Positions 1-10,003 of a DNA stretch of 24,238 nucleotides are shown in pieces. Within the stretch, counting starts at the first letter, position 1, and each line of letters starts with the position of its first letter. This stretch comes from Acanthaster planci. Lineage: Eukaryota; Echinodermata; Asteroidea; Valvatida; Acanthasteridae. The DNA lies in contig NW_019091588.1 of assembly GCF_001949145.1 (NCBI RefSeq), positions 208,279 through 232,516 on the forward strand. Reading direction: 5' to 3'. Under the pieces are notes generated by a model. It did not search any database, was not told the DNA's origin, and saw only the letters and a list, made by a program, of their open reading frames with translations. A program made the translations under genes and the position numbers.

Positions 1-56
1 CTCATTCTCATTATATACCAATTTTAAATTACCTCCTTTTAAAACTTATTCCATGT

Positions 57-266
57 CTAAAACTTCTTTCGCCGGATTTGGTATCGTTTGAACTTGTTTT
101 GGGTTGGTTTTTTTACCGGCGCCGTTTTCTTTTTCAAAAACAACGCAAAAGCGATTCCTCCGATCACTAAACCGCCCAGAATCAAGTTTCTGTTTTCGGC
201 GATAGATTGGTAAATTTTGTTTTCCGAATTTTTGCTTAGTTTCATTTTAGCAAGTTGCTGTTTCAT
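57..266 (-). CDS. Small one-pass membrane protein of a Polinton
   Basis: A 69-residue open frame. A polar N-terminus is followed by an ENRNL motif, a hydrophobic span rich in Gly, Ile, Leu and Ala (about residues 28-45) and a Lys/Arg-rich tail, which suggests a single membrane pass with a basic tail on one side. The element-C protein at 22268-22555 shares the same core (IYQ followed by ENRNLI and a GG hydrophobic stretch), so the two are homologous. It lies about 50 bp after the frameshifted gene at 319-880 in the same direction. A role as a virion or membrane protein is inference. The start at 266 matches the beginning of the Lys-rich segment; an upstream start is possible because the element-C relative has a longer N-terminus. 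Confidence 0.6.
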   Translation of the reverse strand: MKQQLAKMKLSKNSENKIYQSIAENRNLILGGLVIGGIAFALFLKKKTAPVKKPTQNKFKRYQIRRKKF

Positions 267-318
267 CTTCTTGTTATGTTCTGCCAGGCGTTTGCCCTGC
301 TCGACTCATTTGGGATTT

Positions 319-880
319 TTAACTCTGGTCACCACCTTCACCGGGCTGTTGGCTGGCGGTGGTGGTGTTACTTGTTCCTCGTTTGTTGACGTCTTCTTTT
401 ATAATAGACGTATTTTTGTTGATAACTAAATGTTTAGTAGTAATTAAGGTTGCTACCAAGGGTGATAAATAACCCCCGTACTTGTAACAAAGCTCGCTAA
501 AGAAATGCCCATGGTTTGTGATATGATTGGATCGTCGTTTAAATCCTGCGTTAGGTTTTCTTCAGATTTTAAATCGACGTTAAATCCCAGAAATCCTATC
601 GGTGTAGTGATACCTAAAAGTCGTGCGTACAAGCTCAAAAGTGAGTTACCAAACGTTTTAACAATTTCTCTGCCAACTTTTACTTCGTAAAGAGTAAACA
701 ATTTTTCTGGTTCTGCCGGGGTTAAAGATTCAATGTCTTTTACAGAATATTCTCGGCCTAAATATATTTTCTTTCGCCAGAGCCTACTACTGAACAGAGT
801 CTGTCTTTGACGTTGGGCTTGAGTTCGACTGATTCTGTTTTGACTCTTGAATGTGCGAGTATACTTTTAATGTCATCCAT
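319..880 (-). pseudogene. Polinton virion-type protein, two frameshifts
   Basis: Begins with an ATG at 880 (MDDIKS). The reading frame moves once near 760-790, where the first frame stops soon after the codons for SGERK, and again in the run of five G at about 474-478 just before the first long frame stops at 453. The final stop is at 319. The product would be about 185 residues: a charged N-terminus, two mildly hydrophobic segments (around LLSLYARLLG and around 440-480) and a Thr/Gln/Gly-rich tail. It sits between the packaging ATPase and a small membrane protein, so a virion role is likely by position only. I do not recognise a named family. Confidence 0.5.
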
Positions 881-1058
881 TTTATTATATGATTTTTAAA
901 TTTGTTAAACACTAGCTTAGCATGGAAGTACTCAAACGAGTAATGCGTCAAGTTAATTGCAATAACTAGCTCGACAACTACTTGAATGAATTGTAGCATT
1001 GTTGATATTTAATTATAACAATGTTAATTAGCTGACTCAATAACTAGTTTAAAATTTG

Positions 1059-1616
1059 TTAAACAAATAATTTATAACAAATTGGAGGCTCCGTCAACAA
1101 CACCAGTTTACTGTACTCGCAAATGCCGTTTCAACTGATTTCGTTCTTCATCTGGTACAACGTCGTTTTCGTCTAAACATTGATCGAAGGAATTTTTATC
1201 TATTGTGTAAAACATTGCGATCCAGGCGGTGTTTTCGTGGAAATCTTTGAGCACCGATTTTTATTTTTGAGTCAACAACCAACAACTTTTTTGCGATACT
1301 TAACATATTGATCGGCTGCACAATCGTCTACGATAAACGAAGTGTTCATACCGTCAAAAATGTTTTGATACGGGTCAATAGCCTCGTTAATTTCGAGTTT
1401 TTCTCGATCTAAATCTCACAAGTGAATATTCTCGTCGGTATAAATCCATAGTCGCTCTAAATACGTTTTATTTTTAAACAACGTCGGGCAAATTATTACG
1501 ATCGCTTCAAATGCAAATTTATATTCCCGTTCCAAAAGATCCAAGATCCATTTGGTTTTACCCGAGCCCGTTTTGCCCACAATTAGGGCGCAGTGGGGTG
1601 ATTTGTACATATTCAT
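1059..1616 (-). pseudogene. A32-type packaging ATPase, internally deleted
   Basis: FtsK/HerA-like (A32) ATPase that pumps DNA into capsids in Polintons and large DNA viruses. The Walker A motif GKTGSGKT lies near the N-terminus (about residues 14-21), and the Walker B strand with a DD pair is seen as FIVDDCAAD. The first frame stops at 1416. Alignment to the element-B copy continues to a final stop at 1059. About 25 codons between Walker B and the LTQK motif (near 1275-1290) are missing relative to element B, which also shifts the frame. A TAA follows LTQK at exactly the position where element B also has TAA. A frameshift is needed near the C-terminus. Certainly non-functional. Confidence 0.82.
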
Positions 1617-1638
1617 TTATTTTAAACCCGATTTAATG

Positions 1639-1682
1639 AACCAAACTTTTAATAAAACAAACTTTTAATAAACCAAACTTTT
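1639..1682. repeat. 16-bp tandem repeat, 2.75 copies
   Basis: Unit AACCAAACTTTTAATA (1639-1654), a near copy with one change (1655-1670) and a partial third (1671-1682). It lies between the ATPase start and the end of the capsid gene of element A, and extends the capsid reading frame with repeated KSL-type residues. It is probably local slippage. Confidence 0.7.
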
Positions 1683-1925
1683 AAATTAACGTCTTCTACC
1701 GCCAATTGCGCGATCGTTACCAAAAACACGTACATTGTCAAAGGCCTGCAGTTTCTGCTTCACGTTCCATTTGAACTGAGATGTCACCACCTCCACCAAG
1801 CGGCCTACCTGACCCATGTGCCGATTTGTCGTCTGAGCTTCTGAAATCTAGCCGAAGGCCGTACTTGTCATTAAAATAATCGCCCATGTCAACGCCAGTT
1901 AGATTTAAGTCTTTTACGCAATTCC
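1657..1925 (-). pseudogene. Major capsid protein, C-terminal fragment
   Basis: Minus-strand remnant of a Polinton double-jelly-roll major capsid protein. The conserved block NLTGVDM, then DKYGL, then DFRSSDD, then HGSGRPLGGGGDIS, then the AETAG tail, is nearly identical in order to the element-B copy at 9262-9997. A frameshift follows AETAG near 1738. The rest of the conserved tail (QLAVED) is in another frame and runs to about 1657, where a short tandem repeat lies. Everything upstream of the NLTG block is missing: homology stops near 1925. Only about 85 of roughly 600 codons remain. Confidence 0.75.
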
Positions 1926-1968
1926 CCATAAAATGGCTGGAACCATGATTTAAGCCTAACACTATACA

Positions 1969-2040
1969 TCACCGTTGAAATGTAACGGACAGTCCTTTTC
2001 CCGAGGAGTTGGTGCTTCCAAATGCCGCACACTGCGGCAT
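1969..2040 (-). pseudogene. THAP-like zinc-finger start, fragment
   Basis: ATG at 2040 opens a 23-codon frame starting MPQCAAFG and containing TNSSGKGLS before a TGA at 1969. This resembles the start of THAP domains (M-x-x-CAA-x-G-C-x-N ... SFHRFP), with the second zinc-binding Cys replaced by Ser and no following HRFP. THAP domains occur in host factors and in P-element-type transposases. It directly abuts the truncated capsid fragment. Short and weak; could be chance. Confidence 0.3.
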
Positions 2041-2549
2041 GATTTTCCTCCTTTTCCTTTTCTTTCCGTGAATCTTTGAAGAAATTCGTGACCCCATTCG
2101 AAACAACCCTGGCCTGAGAGAATTTTAGTATTTCGGATATTGTATATTCCAAAGAGCAGCTTAGGCCTGTAACAAAACAACAGCTAACGAGTGACGAACA
2201 ACACGTAGCCTACACTTTACGCTTCAATTATGCAATATTTTGGGCCTTTGAGTTTCGCGCTTGTTTGGCTTGGTAAGATGGCCGCCGCTCTTCTTCCTTT
2301 AGCTTCAACGCTTGACGTTAGCTGCATTGCGAGTCCAGATTTTTTATATGACGTCCGTGCTTCGCCCTCCGGTTTACAGTCACTTCGCCCCATTTCCGCG
2401 TCGCCCCATCTCCACTTCGCCCCATTTCCCACTTTACCGTCCGTTTGGAGTGTGTTACAAGACTCCTAAAAAATAGCCGAGAGCGGAGAAGTTCCACAAA
2501 CGACATGTAGTTATTATAGAAAACTCTACAGCATTAAATTATTGTCGAC
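2041..2549. other. No recognisable gene
   Basis: Unique-looking AT-moderate sequence. One small patch of repeated CGCCCCATTTCC-type words (about 2384-2432) reappears in inverted orientation near 17380-17400, suggesting a shared dispersed repeat. Frames here lack any motif. Confidence 0.4.
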
Positions 2550-2552
2550 TGC

Positions 2553-2735
2553 GTTGTCCAGGGGGGCGGGTTAGCGTAGTACTTTTTTCCATGCTTTGCA
2601 GCGATGAGGCCCGGGTTCGAGTCCCGGCTTGGCCCAGGCTTAAGTGCATTTGGTTGCCAGTCCATACTCGCATTCGCAGGTTTTCTCTGGGTACTTCAGT
2701 TTCCTCCTGCCTCTCAAACTGGACCTTCTTCATAA
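2553..2735 (+). repeat. tRNA-derived SINE remnant
   Basis: Contains a Pol III B-box-like GGGTTCGAGTCCCGG (about 2609-2623) and an A-box-like TTAGCGTAGT about 40 bp before it, followed by a non-tRNA body with GGTTTTCTCTGGGTAC, a word I associate with widespread metazoan SINE 3' bodies. It is not a functional tRNA: no acceptor stem forms around the boxes. Confidence 0.55.
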
Positions 2736-3259
2736 CTCCTTAAGTTGGTGTGATGTTTCCTGATGGAGGCTTTGCCGACTACATGATTCAGATCCAGTCT
2801 ATAATTGTGAATTAATACATATGGTTGAACTAGTATCGGGGTTATTTCTCATTTTCAAAGCGACACACTCAATTCTGGTCACATCGTTCTGGTAATGATT
2901 GTCTAGGCATCCAGGTCCAGACAGCTGTACCCGGGCCACAAATGGGTTAAAGCTCGGCGCGCAGGAAATTTTGTGGAAACATGCTCGCTTCAAGTACGAG
3001 CAAAACAACCTAAACTGATGAACAAAGAAAATACACACATAGATAAAATACTGAGAATGAATGTGAAGAAATCTTGCAAACATCGACTTTTTTCGATGCG
3101 TGATGGATCACGTATATGAACGGTCGCCGCGGCATGAATCGACGTGTGCGGCGCGGTGGGAACCAGCGCTTTGCGCTCGTGTTTTTACCACAGCGACAAC
3201 GAAACTGTGGTGTACTATTTACGACACACATTTCTCTCTCTCCCTAGCTTCCCTCCAGG
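2736..3259. other. No recognisable gene
   Basis: Frames are short and without motifs. Nothing supportable is seen. Confidence 0.4.
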
Positions 3260-3560
3260 CGACGTAACTACACGACGCGACGGCACGACGGCTTCCTTGC
3301 GTCGTGCTGTCGGGTCGCACCGTCGCCTTCTTGCCATTACTTTTGTACACACACGACACGTCGCGTCGTGCGTCGCGTCGTGCCGTCGCCCGTCGCATCG
3401 TGCTGTCTTAAGTCCTTTCCTTGTTGCATTTTTTCTGCCTTAACGTCGCCCCTTCCGTCGCCTATCGCGTCGCGTTCTCGCGCGTCGTACGTTGTGTCGT
3501 GCATCGCGTCGCATGAAGCACGACACGATGCACGATGCGACGCGTCGTGTACTGTCGCCC
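3260..3560. repeat. GTCGTG-rich degenerate simple repeat
   Basis: About 300 bp dominated by CGTCGTG, GTCGCGTCGTG and CACGACG words. The long frames through it, on both strands, are Arg/Ser/Cys- or Ala/His/Asp-rich repeat translations, not genes. The part at about 3400-3475 recurs in inverted orientation at about 4530-4614, including a non-repetitive stretch with a poly-T/poly-A core. Confidence 0.75.
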
Positions 3561-4504
3561 TTTGCTTCATGGTGTTTATAGAGGGCGCCTTTACTGTTTT
3601 CTTTCATTTCCTTCCCCCGCACCGTGCTTGCACAGTACGTGTCATAGGTACCAGGCCCTGATTGTATTGTTATTTTTCGCGGATTCTTTCTAACTTTGTA
3701 TTTTTATTAAGAGTGAGTTGTTGAAGAAAACTCTTTTCCTTTTTTTAAATCAAATGTAAACAGAAAGAGCTTTGCGACTTATCAGCATTGTCTTCAGGAA
3801 ATATATAACATTAACGTCAGCCACAACAATGTTTTAGCTTTTCCTGATCTAATTCTGATTTTTCTAATAATTATTGTCAATTCATTCTAAGATACAATAC
3901 ATAAATCATTATTTCGTGCTTGCAAAAATGTAACATGCAGATTTGATGAGAAATTAAGCGTGAGGCCAAACAGAAAGAAAGAAAAGACACCGTCACAATG
4001 GTAGTAGGATCTACAGTGTTTTATTAAGAAACACGCCAGCGGACTAATATCATTGAAAGTGTGGTGCTGATGAAGTTAACGAGGAAGACTAAACTGAAGG
4101 AAGAGTGAAGACTGAATATTCTGAGGGTAATAATATAGTGCAGACTGGATGGTAACTACCTAAAACCGTGGTCAAACTTGCGGTCGTACAATTGCAGACA
4201 AATTGTCTGCAGGAGTGGGAGAACTACTTGGAAACGGCTGGCATGGATCACAAAGAAATATTTATAAGGTTACAAATCTACCACAAATGGAAACTTCATC
4301 AACGGTCTTAAAAAGAAATTGGACGGACATTCGAACAAGGATCAGCAAGAAAAATTAAAAAGTGACGAATTCTAGGCTTACACTTATTATGTGAGAGCAC
4401 CTACATACGCAAATTTTCTTTTTGCTCGTTTTCATTTTCCGATAAAATATGACAAAACTAATTCAATTTGATGAACGGATGAAACAACCCCCCCCCAAAA
4501 AAAA
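3561..4504. other. No gene seen; interior of an inverted-repeat pair
   Basis: AT-rich DNA lying between the two inverted copies of the GTCGTG-flanked sequence. No coding motif on either strand. It may be the body of a non-autonomous DNA transposon, but no target duplication was identified. Confidence 0.35.
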
Positions 4505-4614
4505 ACGCCTGCGACTCAGGGCACGCAACGCACGACAGCACAACGCGACGGGCGACGGAAGGGGCGACGTTTAGGCAGAAAAAAAATGCACCAAGGAAAG
4601 GACCTCAGACAGCA
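4505..4614. repeat. Inverted partner of the 3400-3475 repeat
   Basis: Reverse complement of the earlier GTCGTG-associated block. Both share a GTGCTGTCT-type end, a CTTTCCTTG word, a poly-T/poly-A core and a GTCGCCCCTTCC-type core. Arms are about 75-85 bp and 1 kb apart. The LINE fragment starts immediately after it. Confidence 0.6.
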
Positions 4615-5548
4615 CTTGACACATTTCCATTATGGCTTATCAAAGAAAATCTGCCTAATCTGTTGCCCATAATTTCGAAAATTGTCAATGCTTCGTTAGT
4701 ATCTGGGGTTTTCCCAGACACCCTTAAAGAGTCTGTAATCACTCCTGTACTTAAGAAACATACTCTTGATCCCAATGTTTTTCAGAGTTATCGCCTGGTC
4801 TCTAATATCAAATGTATCGCGAAGATAGTTTAGAAGGCTGTAACAGGTCAGGTGAATGCACACGTCAATAATAACGTTATTGGGGAGAAATTCCAATCTG
4901 CTTACAAAACACATCACAGTACAGAGACGGCCTTGCTCAAGGTCAAAAGTGACATTCTCCAGTGTCTTGACCGTAACAACGCTGTCTTTTTGGTTTTACT
5001 CGACATGTCTGCAGCCTTTGATACAGTTGCCCATCAAATCCTTGTTGACAGGCTTGAAAGATTGTTTGGAATTTTAGGAACAGTCAAGGCATGGTTTACA
5101 TCATACCTCGATAATCAGCGTACGAGAGTGTTTGTTAGGCATGCTCAGTCAGTTGAACATGTCTTAACATTTTCAGTGCCAAGAGGCGCTGTCATCGGCC
5201 CACAATGTTTCATTATGTACACTCACCCAGTTGGTATATAATCAGAGGCCACAATATAAATTTTTATGTTTATGCAGATGACACCCAACTTTATGTAGAA
5301 TTTGACCCTAAGGTTCCAGGTGACTGTGATAGAGCCCTCACTAACCTCTCCGTGTGCATTATGAAGATCAATGCGTGGATGATGCAAAATAAGTTACAGA
5401 TGAATCAGGATAAGACTAAATTCTGTATTATTGCTTCCACCAGGAACCTGAACTCCCTACCTACTCTTCAGCTTAAAATTGGGGACAGCCATTGATCCAT
5501 CCTCTACTGTTAGAAACCTTGGTGTTTTGTTTGATTCATCGCTGTCCA
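4612..5548 (+). pseudogene. LINE (CR1/L2-like) reverse transcriptase, 5' half
   Basis: 5'-truncated non-LTR retrotransposon. Reverse transcriptase motifs are seen in order: a PVLKK-type fingers region, motif A LLDMSAAFDTV, motif B region VPRGAVIGP (usually GVPQGSVLGP) and motif C YADDTQLY, followed by the thumb. A stop near 4832 and a frameshift around 5215-5240 break the frame. The coding sequence is cut at 5548 by Polinton element B and resumes in the same register family at 16134. The two halves belong to one element, so the Polinton insertion is younger than the LINE insertion. Confidence 0.85.
5544..5548. repeat. Left target-site duplication of element B
   Basis: GTCCA directly before the terminal repeat; the partner at 16134-16138 is GTACA, with one mismatch. 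A preceding T at 5543 matches the T at 16133, so a 6-bp duplication (TGTCCA/TGTACA), the usual Polinton length, is equally possible. Removing the element and one copy restores the LINE reading order. Confidence 0.7.
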
Positions 5549-5745
5549 AGTAGTCGGAAGGGGAGAGTTAAACAGCGGCAGGGATTTTCACTCACCCACC
5601 CGCGCAGCAGGGACTTCCCCAAACCCCGTGACCCGACTTCCCCAACCAGCAATCGCGGAGCTCCGAACACACAAAAGCGGGACTTTTCCGCGGGATTTTC
5701 CACCGCCGGAAAAAAATAGCTCTTATCCGGAAGCGTCGGGGAAAA
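5549..5745. repeat. Left terminal inverted repeat of element B
   Basis: 197 bp matching the reverse complement of 15938-16133 at roughly 85-90 percent identity with two or three small indels, judged by eye. It begins AGTAG and is much GC-richer than the interior. Identity ends abruptly at the GGGGAAAA word just before the polymerase promoter. Confidence 0.88.
5610..5701 (+). promoter_or_regulatory. KappaB-like sites in the left terminal repeat
   Basis: GGGACTTCCC (5610-5619) and GGGATTTTCC (5692-5701) fit the NF-kappaB consensus GGGRNYYYCC. GGGACTTTTCC (5679-5689) is one base too long. They lie 80-170 bp upstream of the polymerase ATG. Rel/NF-kappaB factors exist in cnidarians; use of these sites is inference. 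Confidence 0.45.
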
Positions 5746-5758
5746 TGAGATTAATTTT

Positions 5759-5778
5759 AAAAACCTATATATAAAAGG
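5759..5778 (+). promoter_or_regulatory. TATA-type promoter of the element-B polymerase
   Basis: AAAACCTATATATAAAAGG ends one base before the polymerase ATG at 5780. The same AAAACCTATATATAAA word precedes the homologous polymerase in element C (19125-19140). The spacing is too short for a normal TATA-to-start distance ahead of this ATG. Confidence 0.6.
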
Positions 5779-5779
5779 T

Positions 5780-8700
5780 ATGAAGACTCCGCCAAAATCA
5801 CAGCGCCACCCAGTATTATCAGACTTTAGGCGATTGAAAAAAATCGTTTCTAGCGGACTTTGCTAAACGATACAACGTCTCATTATCGGCACCCGCTAAA
5901 AAAAAGTCACACAAAACCAGAACTCGTAAAGGCGAGTCAAGAGAGTCAATGGCAATTTGGAAATCTCACAAGAAAATCATATCGCCAGCTTTTAAAGATA
6001 GCCCAATACAAAAACATAGAAATTGGGAATTGATACCGAATTTCTATGAAGACGATCTGATTCATTTTTTTTTAATTTTTAAAGAAAGTTTATTGAAGAC
6101 AAAGCACTTGCCGAGTTTAAGGAAATCGGCTGTTACAAATTACAAACGGCCATCAAGATTCAATTTAAAATGGAAAAACCCGGAGCTGAAATTAAACTCG
6201 GCGTTTTCACATTTACGAGGAAAAATAATGCGGTATTTTCTTTAAAAAAAGGAATTAAAGAAGCGTTGAATCAGCAGATTGCGCAACACGTGTAAGCTCA
6301 CGAGCAGCGTGGTTCTGGCTGGGTGTTTGATAAAGTACACGCCTTTTATATCAACGTGGTGAAATATAATCCGGTTGGAGCGACTTATATTCCACCACCA
6401 AAATATTTGGTAGATAAGAAAGCAATTATCAATGTCCAAACTAAAGAAGATCAAGAATGCATTCGCTGGGCGTTGCGAGCAGCTTCCAAATTATATTCGG
6501 ACAATGTCAAACATCAGTTAGAAATGAATCCAAATTACAAAATAAATAACTAGCGCATCTCGTCTTACACGACAGCCAACGGCTTAAATTTCACAAACGT
6601 AAATTTTCCAACGCTAATTTCACAACTTCCACGAATCGAATCACAAAATAATTTAGTCATAAATGTATTTGGCTATACCGAGAAAGAAGGCACTTACGTG
6701 CTTTATAAGACTAAGCGCGAAAAAAGCCCATTAATTTACTTTATTTTACTCAAGAAGAAATAAGTCATTATTGTTGAATTAAAAACTCTTCACGATTTAT
6801 GGGCGAAGTTAATAATCATAACGGTAAATCTTATTGGTGTTTCAAATGCCTGTCTCACTTTCAAACTGAAGAACGACTCAACAGGCATCAAGAGGATTGC
6901 CAAGGAATTGACGCGGCGGCGTGCAAAGTCGAAACGCCTGCTAAAGGGAAAAATATTCTCAAGTTTGAGAATTATAAAAATAAGCAGGATGCTCCTTTTA
7001 TAATCTACGCAGATTTTGAGTCTGTTTTAGAACACTTACAGCCAAAAGAATTAAACACAGTCAAAATGCAAAACCATTAGCCATGCGGCTATTCTTACGC
7101 AGTTGTCAGATGCGACGAAATTTGCACTGGTCGCAAGACTTACAGAGGCCAAGATGCAGCAGTTAAATTTGTGAAGTCGCTTTCCAGAGAAGTCGGGAAG
7201 ATCAACAAAACATTTGCAAATCCTAAGCCGATTATTTGGCCTGACAAATTGCAAAAGATTTACGATAATTGCCATAGATGCTGGATTTGCAAAAAGCTTA
7301 TCGGTAGACTAAAGAATCTCTGTGCCAGTGTCAAGACCCGAATGAGCCGAAAACAAAGGACTAAAAGGCCGTCTTTAGTTCAGTCAATGAATCTGGTTTT
7401 AGGGAACTGCTCTGTATGACGTGCAAAAAGCCTATTATTAAATTTCGACAAGTTCGCGATCACTGTCATGTAACGGGTAAAGATCGATGCCCCGCGCACG
7501 CCAGTTGTAATTCAAAGTTAAGAGTCGTCCCAAATCAAACGTTCATTCCAGTGATTCTGCACAATTTAGAGAAATACGACGCGCATCTAATTATGCAGGG
7601 AGCCCAAGCGTTTAACAGCGGTAAATATTAAAGTCATCGCTAAAATACCGAGAATTATCTTTCGTTTAGCTTTGATCATCTCAGATTTCGATATTCATTT
7701 CATTTCATGGCGGCGTCGCTCGATAGGCTAGTTAAAAATTGTTCTCGAGATGATTGCAATTTGCTCCGCGAAAGATTCCCAAATAACACCGATTTACTTT
7801 TAGAAAAGGGGATTTACCCGTACGAATACATAGACTCGTTTGGTAAATTTGAAGAATTACAACTGCCACCTCAATCCGCTTTTTACAGCTCGTTGAAGCA
7901 GACGTCCATTACGGAGGAAGAATATGATCGGGCTAAAAATGTATGGCAAACGTTCAACTGCCAACATCTCGGCGATTACCACGATCTATTCGTCGAGACG
8001 GTCGTGCTATTACTAGCGGGCGTATTTGAAAATTTCCGGAAGTTTGCAAAAAGAATTACGGCCTCGACCCGGCGCATTACTATACGTCGCCTGGATTATC
8101 TTGGGATGCATTGCTAAAGCACTCCGGCATCGACTTGGAACTATTGACAAACATCGACAAGCATTTATTTTTTGAACGAACAAAATGCGGCGGTATTTCT
8201 AGCGTAGGAGCAAAGCGCTATGCCAAGCAAATAATTCCGAATTAAAATATTATGACCTAAAGAAACCGACATCTCTTATTATGTATTTAGACGCAAACAA
8301 TTTATAAGGCTGGGCCATGAGTCAGCCGTTGCCGTTTAAACATTTCAGGTGGATTCAAGACGTGACCAAATTTACCCCCGAGTACATCTCAAAAATTTAT
8401 CCAAGAGCGTCAAAAGGATATATACTCGAGGTGACGTCAGATTACCCGAGACATTTTCACGATTTACATTACGATTTCCCACTGGCACCGGAAATATATA
8501 GATTCCAAATGAGTGGCTGTCAGAATACCAAAAAGACTTGATATCCCACGGCGAGCAATTTACCTCGTTAGATAAACTCGTATCGACTTTAAACACCAGA
8601 TATGAGGTTCATTATCGAACGTTGCAGAAATATTCAGAACTCGGTCTAGAATTAAGACAGTCTCACCGAGTCATGCCGTGGATGAAGAGTTACATCGATA

Positions 8701-9222
8701 AAAACAACGAGTTGCGTAAATTGGCCAAGCCCGATTTCGAGAAGGATTTCTTTAAATTGATGAATAATTCGGTTTTTGGCAAGACGATGGAAAACGTGCG
8801 CTATCGAATGGACGGGCATTTATTGAGAGATTCACAAGATGCCAAAAAATATCAGAAGCTAACTTTTAAACCAAACTATAAATCGACCGTCCCGATCTAT
8901 TATGGAGTGAGCATAATCGACTTGTCCAAGACCTTAATGTACGATTCTTATTACAACACGTTAAAAGTTGATTTCGACGATAAAATAAGCTTACTTTATA
9001 CGCAAAAAGCGTAAATTGTTCGACTTTAGTAACTATCCCCAAGATCATAAACTTTATGACCCAAAAATAAAAAAGTCATTGCCAAGATGAAAGATGAATT
9101 TGGTGGCCAACCAATTTCAGAAGCCATTTGCATACGTCCGAAAATGTATTCGATTTTAACAGATCGGAAATTTGAAAAAGGCGAAAGGCGTGACAAAAGT
9201 AATAACTCAAAAATGGTTGTCG
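5780..9222 (+). pseudogene. Protein-primed DNA polymerase B (Polinton type)
   Basis: Replicative family B polymerase of Polintons. In order: an N-terminal basic region with the RNWELIPNF motif (shared with element C); a CWIKNF/C-x2-C Zn-finger region (about 6800-6900); exonuclease motif IIYADFES (about 7003); an endonuclease VII-like zinc segment with RDHCHVTGK (about 7450); a domain with HNLEKYDAHLI; palm motif A region DANNL followed by a TAA where Tyr is expected, then GWAMSQ (about 8290-8326); and motif B region NNSVFGKTMEN (about 8764-8796). Motif C (YTDTDS) is absent: the frame reads LLYT near 9000 and then jumps to the LYDP/RPKMYS C-terminal block. At least six frameshifts and several stops are present. 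Non-functional. Confidence 0.88.
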
Positions 9223-9261
9223 CTTTTGGAAACAGATACGCGATTTCGTTAGATCCGTCCG

Positions 9262-9997
9262 GTTTTAAAGAGCTCCGACGTATCAGTTAACATTTAACTC
9301 GCATGATAAAGTGGTCAATTCGACAGATATGGCCGCAGAATATTAAATTCCGGATTTGACTTTAGAATATGAAGTCGTTACCAATCGCGATTTGGCAACG
9401 AGTACCAACAAAAACATAGAGGTCTAGTATATTATTTATTTGACAGGATGCACTCGTAGAAAAAACAGTCGGTAAATAAGTCAGATACATTATAGAATAT
9501 CAATATCGATCAGACGATTAAGAGTTTGAAAGACGTTTTAATATTGTTTAAAGATCTTGCGGTTTCAAATCCCCAGAAATTTTACAATCCACATATAACT
9601 AAAACAGTCGTAACGATAAAGGGCAAACCAAATCAAGTGTATTCGCAAGGGCTATTTGAATATCAAGATTGGAACAAGATTTCTAAGTATTTCGGTGACT
9701 CGGAAACTGAATCGGCTCACGCGGTTGTAGAAGACCTAAATTTGACTGGCGTCGACATGGCCGAATATTTGAAAGATAAATACGGGCTTTGGTTAGATTT
9801 CCGGAGTTCCGACGATAATTCGGCTCACGGGTCAGGTAGACCTCTTGGTGGCGGTGGCGATATATCGATCAGATGGAACGCGTGGCAGAAACGGCAGGTG
9901 CGTTAATGATGTACGTCTTTTTGTAATGGATTCGCAGTTGACGTTGGAAGACGGGAATTTCAAGAGTCTACGGATTAGGTATGAAATCGGGGTTTAA
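9262..9997 (+). pseudogene. Major capsid protein, C-terminal half
   Basis: Double-jelly-roll (hexon-like) capsid protein of Polintons. Recognised blocks: YQLTFNS (about 9281), LTLEYEVVTNRDLAT (about 9357-9401), SLKDVLILFKD (about 9523-9555), YNPHITK, then NLTGVDM, DKYGLWLDFRSSDD and HGSGRPLGGGGDIS, and the AETAG/ALMMYV tail. Stops occur near 9340, 9427, 9466 and 9492; frameshifts lie near 9500 and in the last 100 bp. The N-terminal half expected of a roughly 600-residue protein is missing, because the gene follows the polymerase remnant directly. The ATPase starts 7 bp after the presumed stop. Confidence 0.85.
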
Positions 9998-10003
9998 TTT
10001 GAA

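Larger units (their letters stand above)
1..1925 (-). mobile_element. Polinton/Maverick fragment A
   Basis: Minus-strand remnant of a Polinton that continues past the left edge. In transcription order it holds the C-terminal part of a major capsid protein, a packaging ATPase, a virion-type protein and a one-pass membrane protein. Capsid and ATPase are clear relatives of the copies in element B, and the membrane protein is a relative of one in element C. Homology to the element-B capsid gene stops near 1925, taken as the break against unrelated DNA. No terminal repeat is visible at that break, so it is an internal truncation. The copy is separate from B and too diverged to be a recent duplicate. 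Confidence 0.8.

Noticed and set aside
787-999. 70-codon minus-strand frame ending in DSVQ
   Set aside because: It overlaps the better-supported MDDIKS start in another frame and has no relatives in the other elements.
2570-2640. Functional tRNA gene
   Set aside because: A- and B-box-like words are present, but no acceptor or anticodon stem can be drawn; a SINE remnant fits.
3144-3661. Several 60-99 codon frames on both strands
   Set aside because: They are translations of the GTCGTG simple repeat in different frames, with low complexity and no motif.
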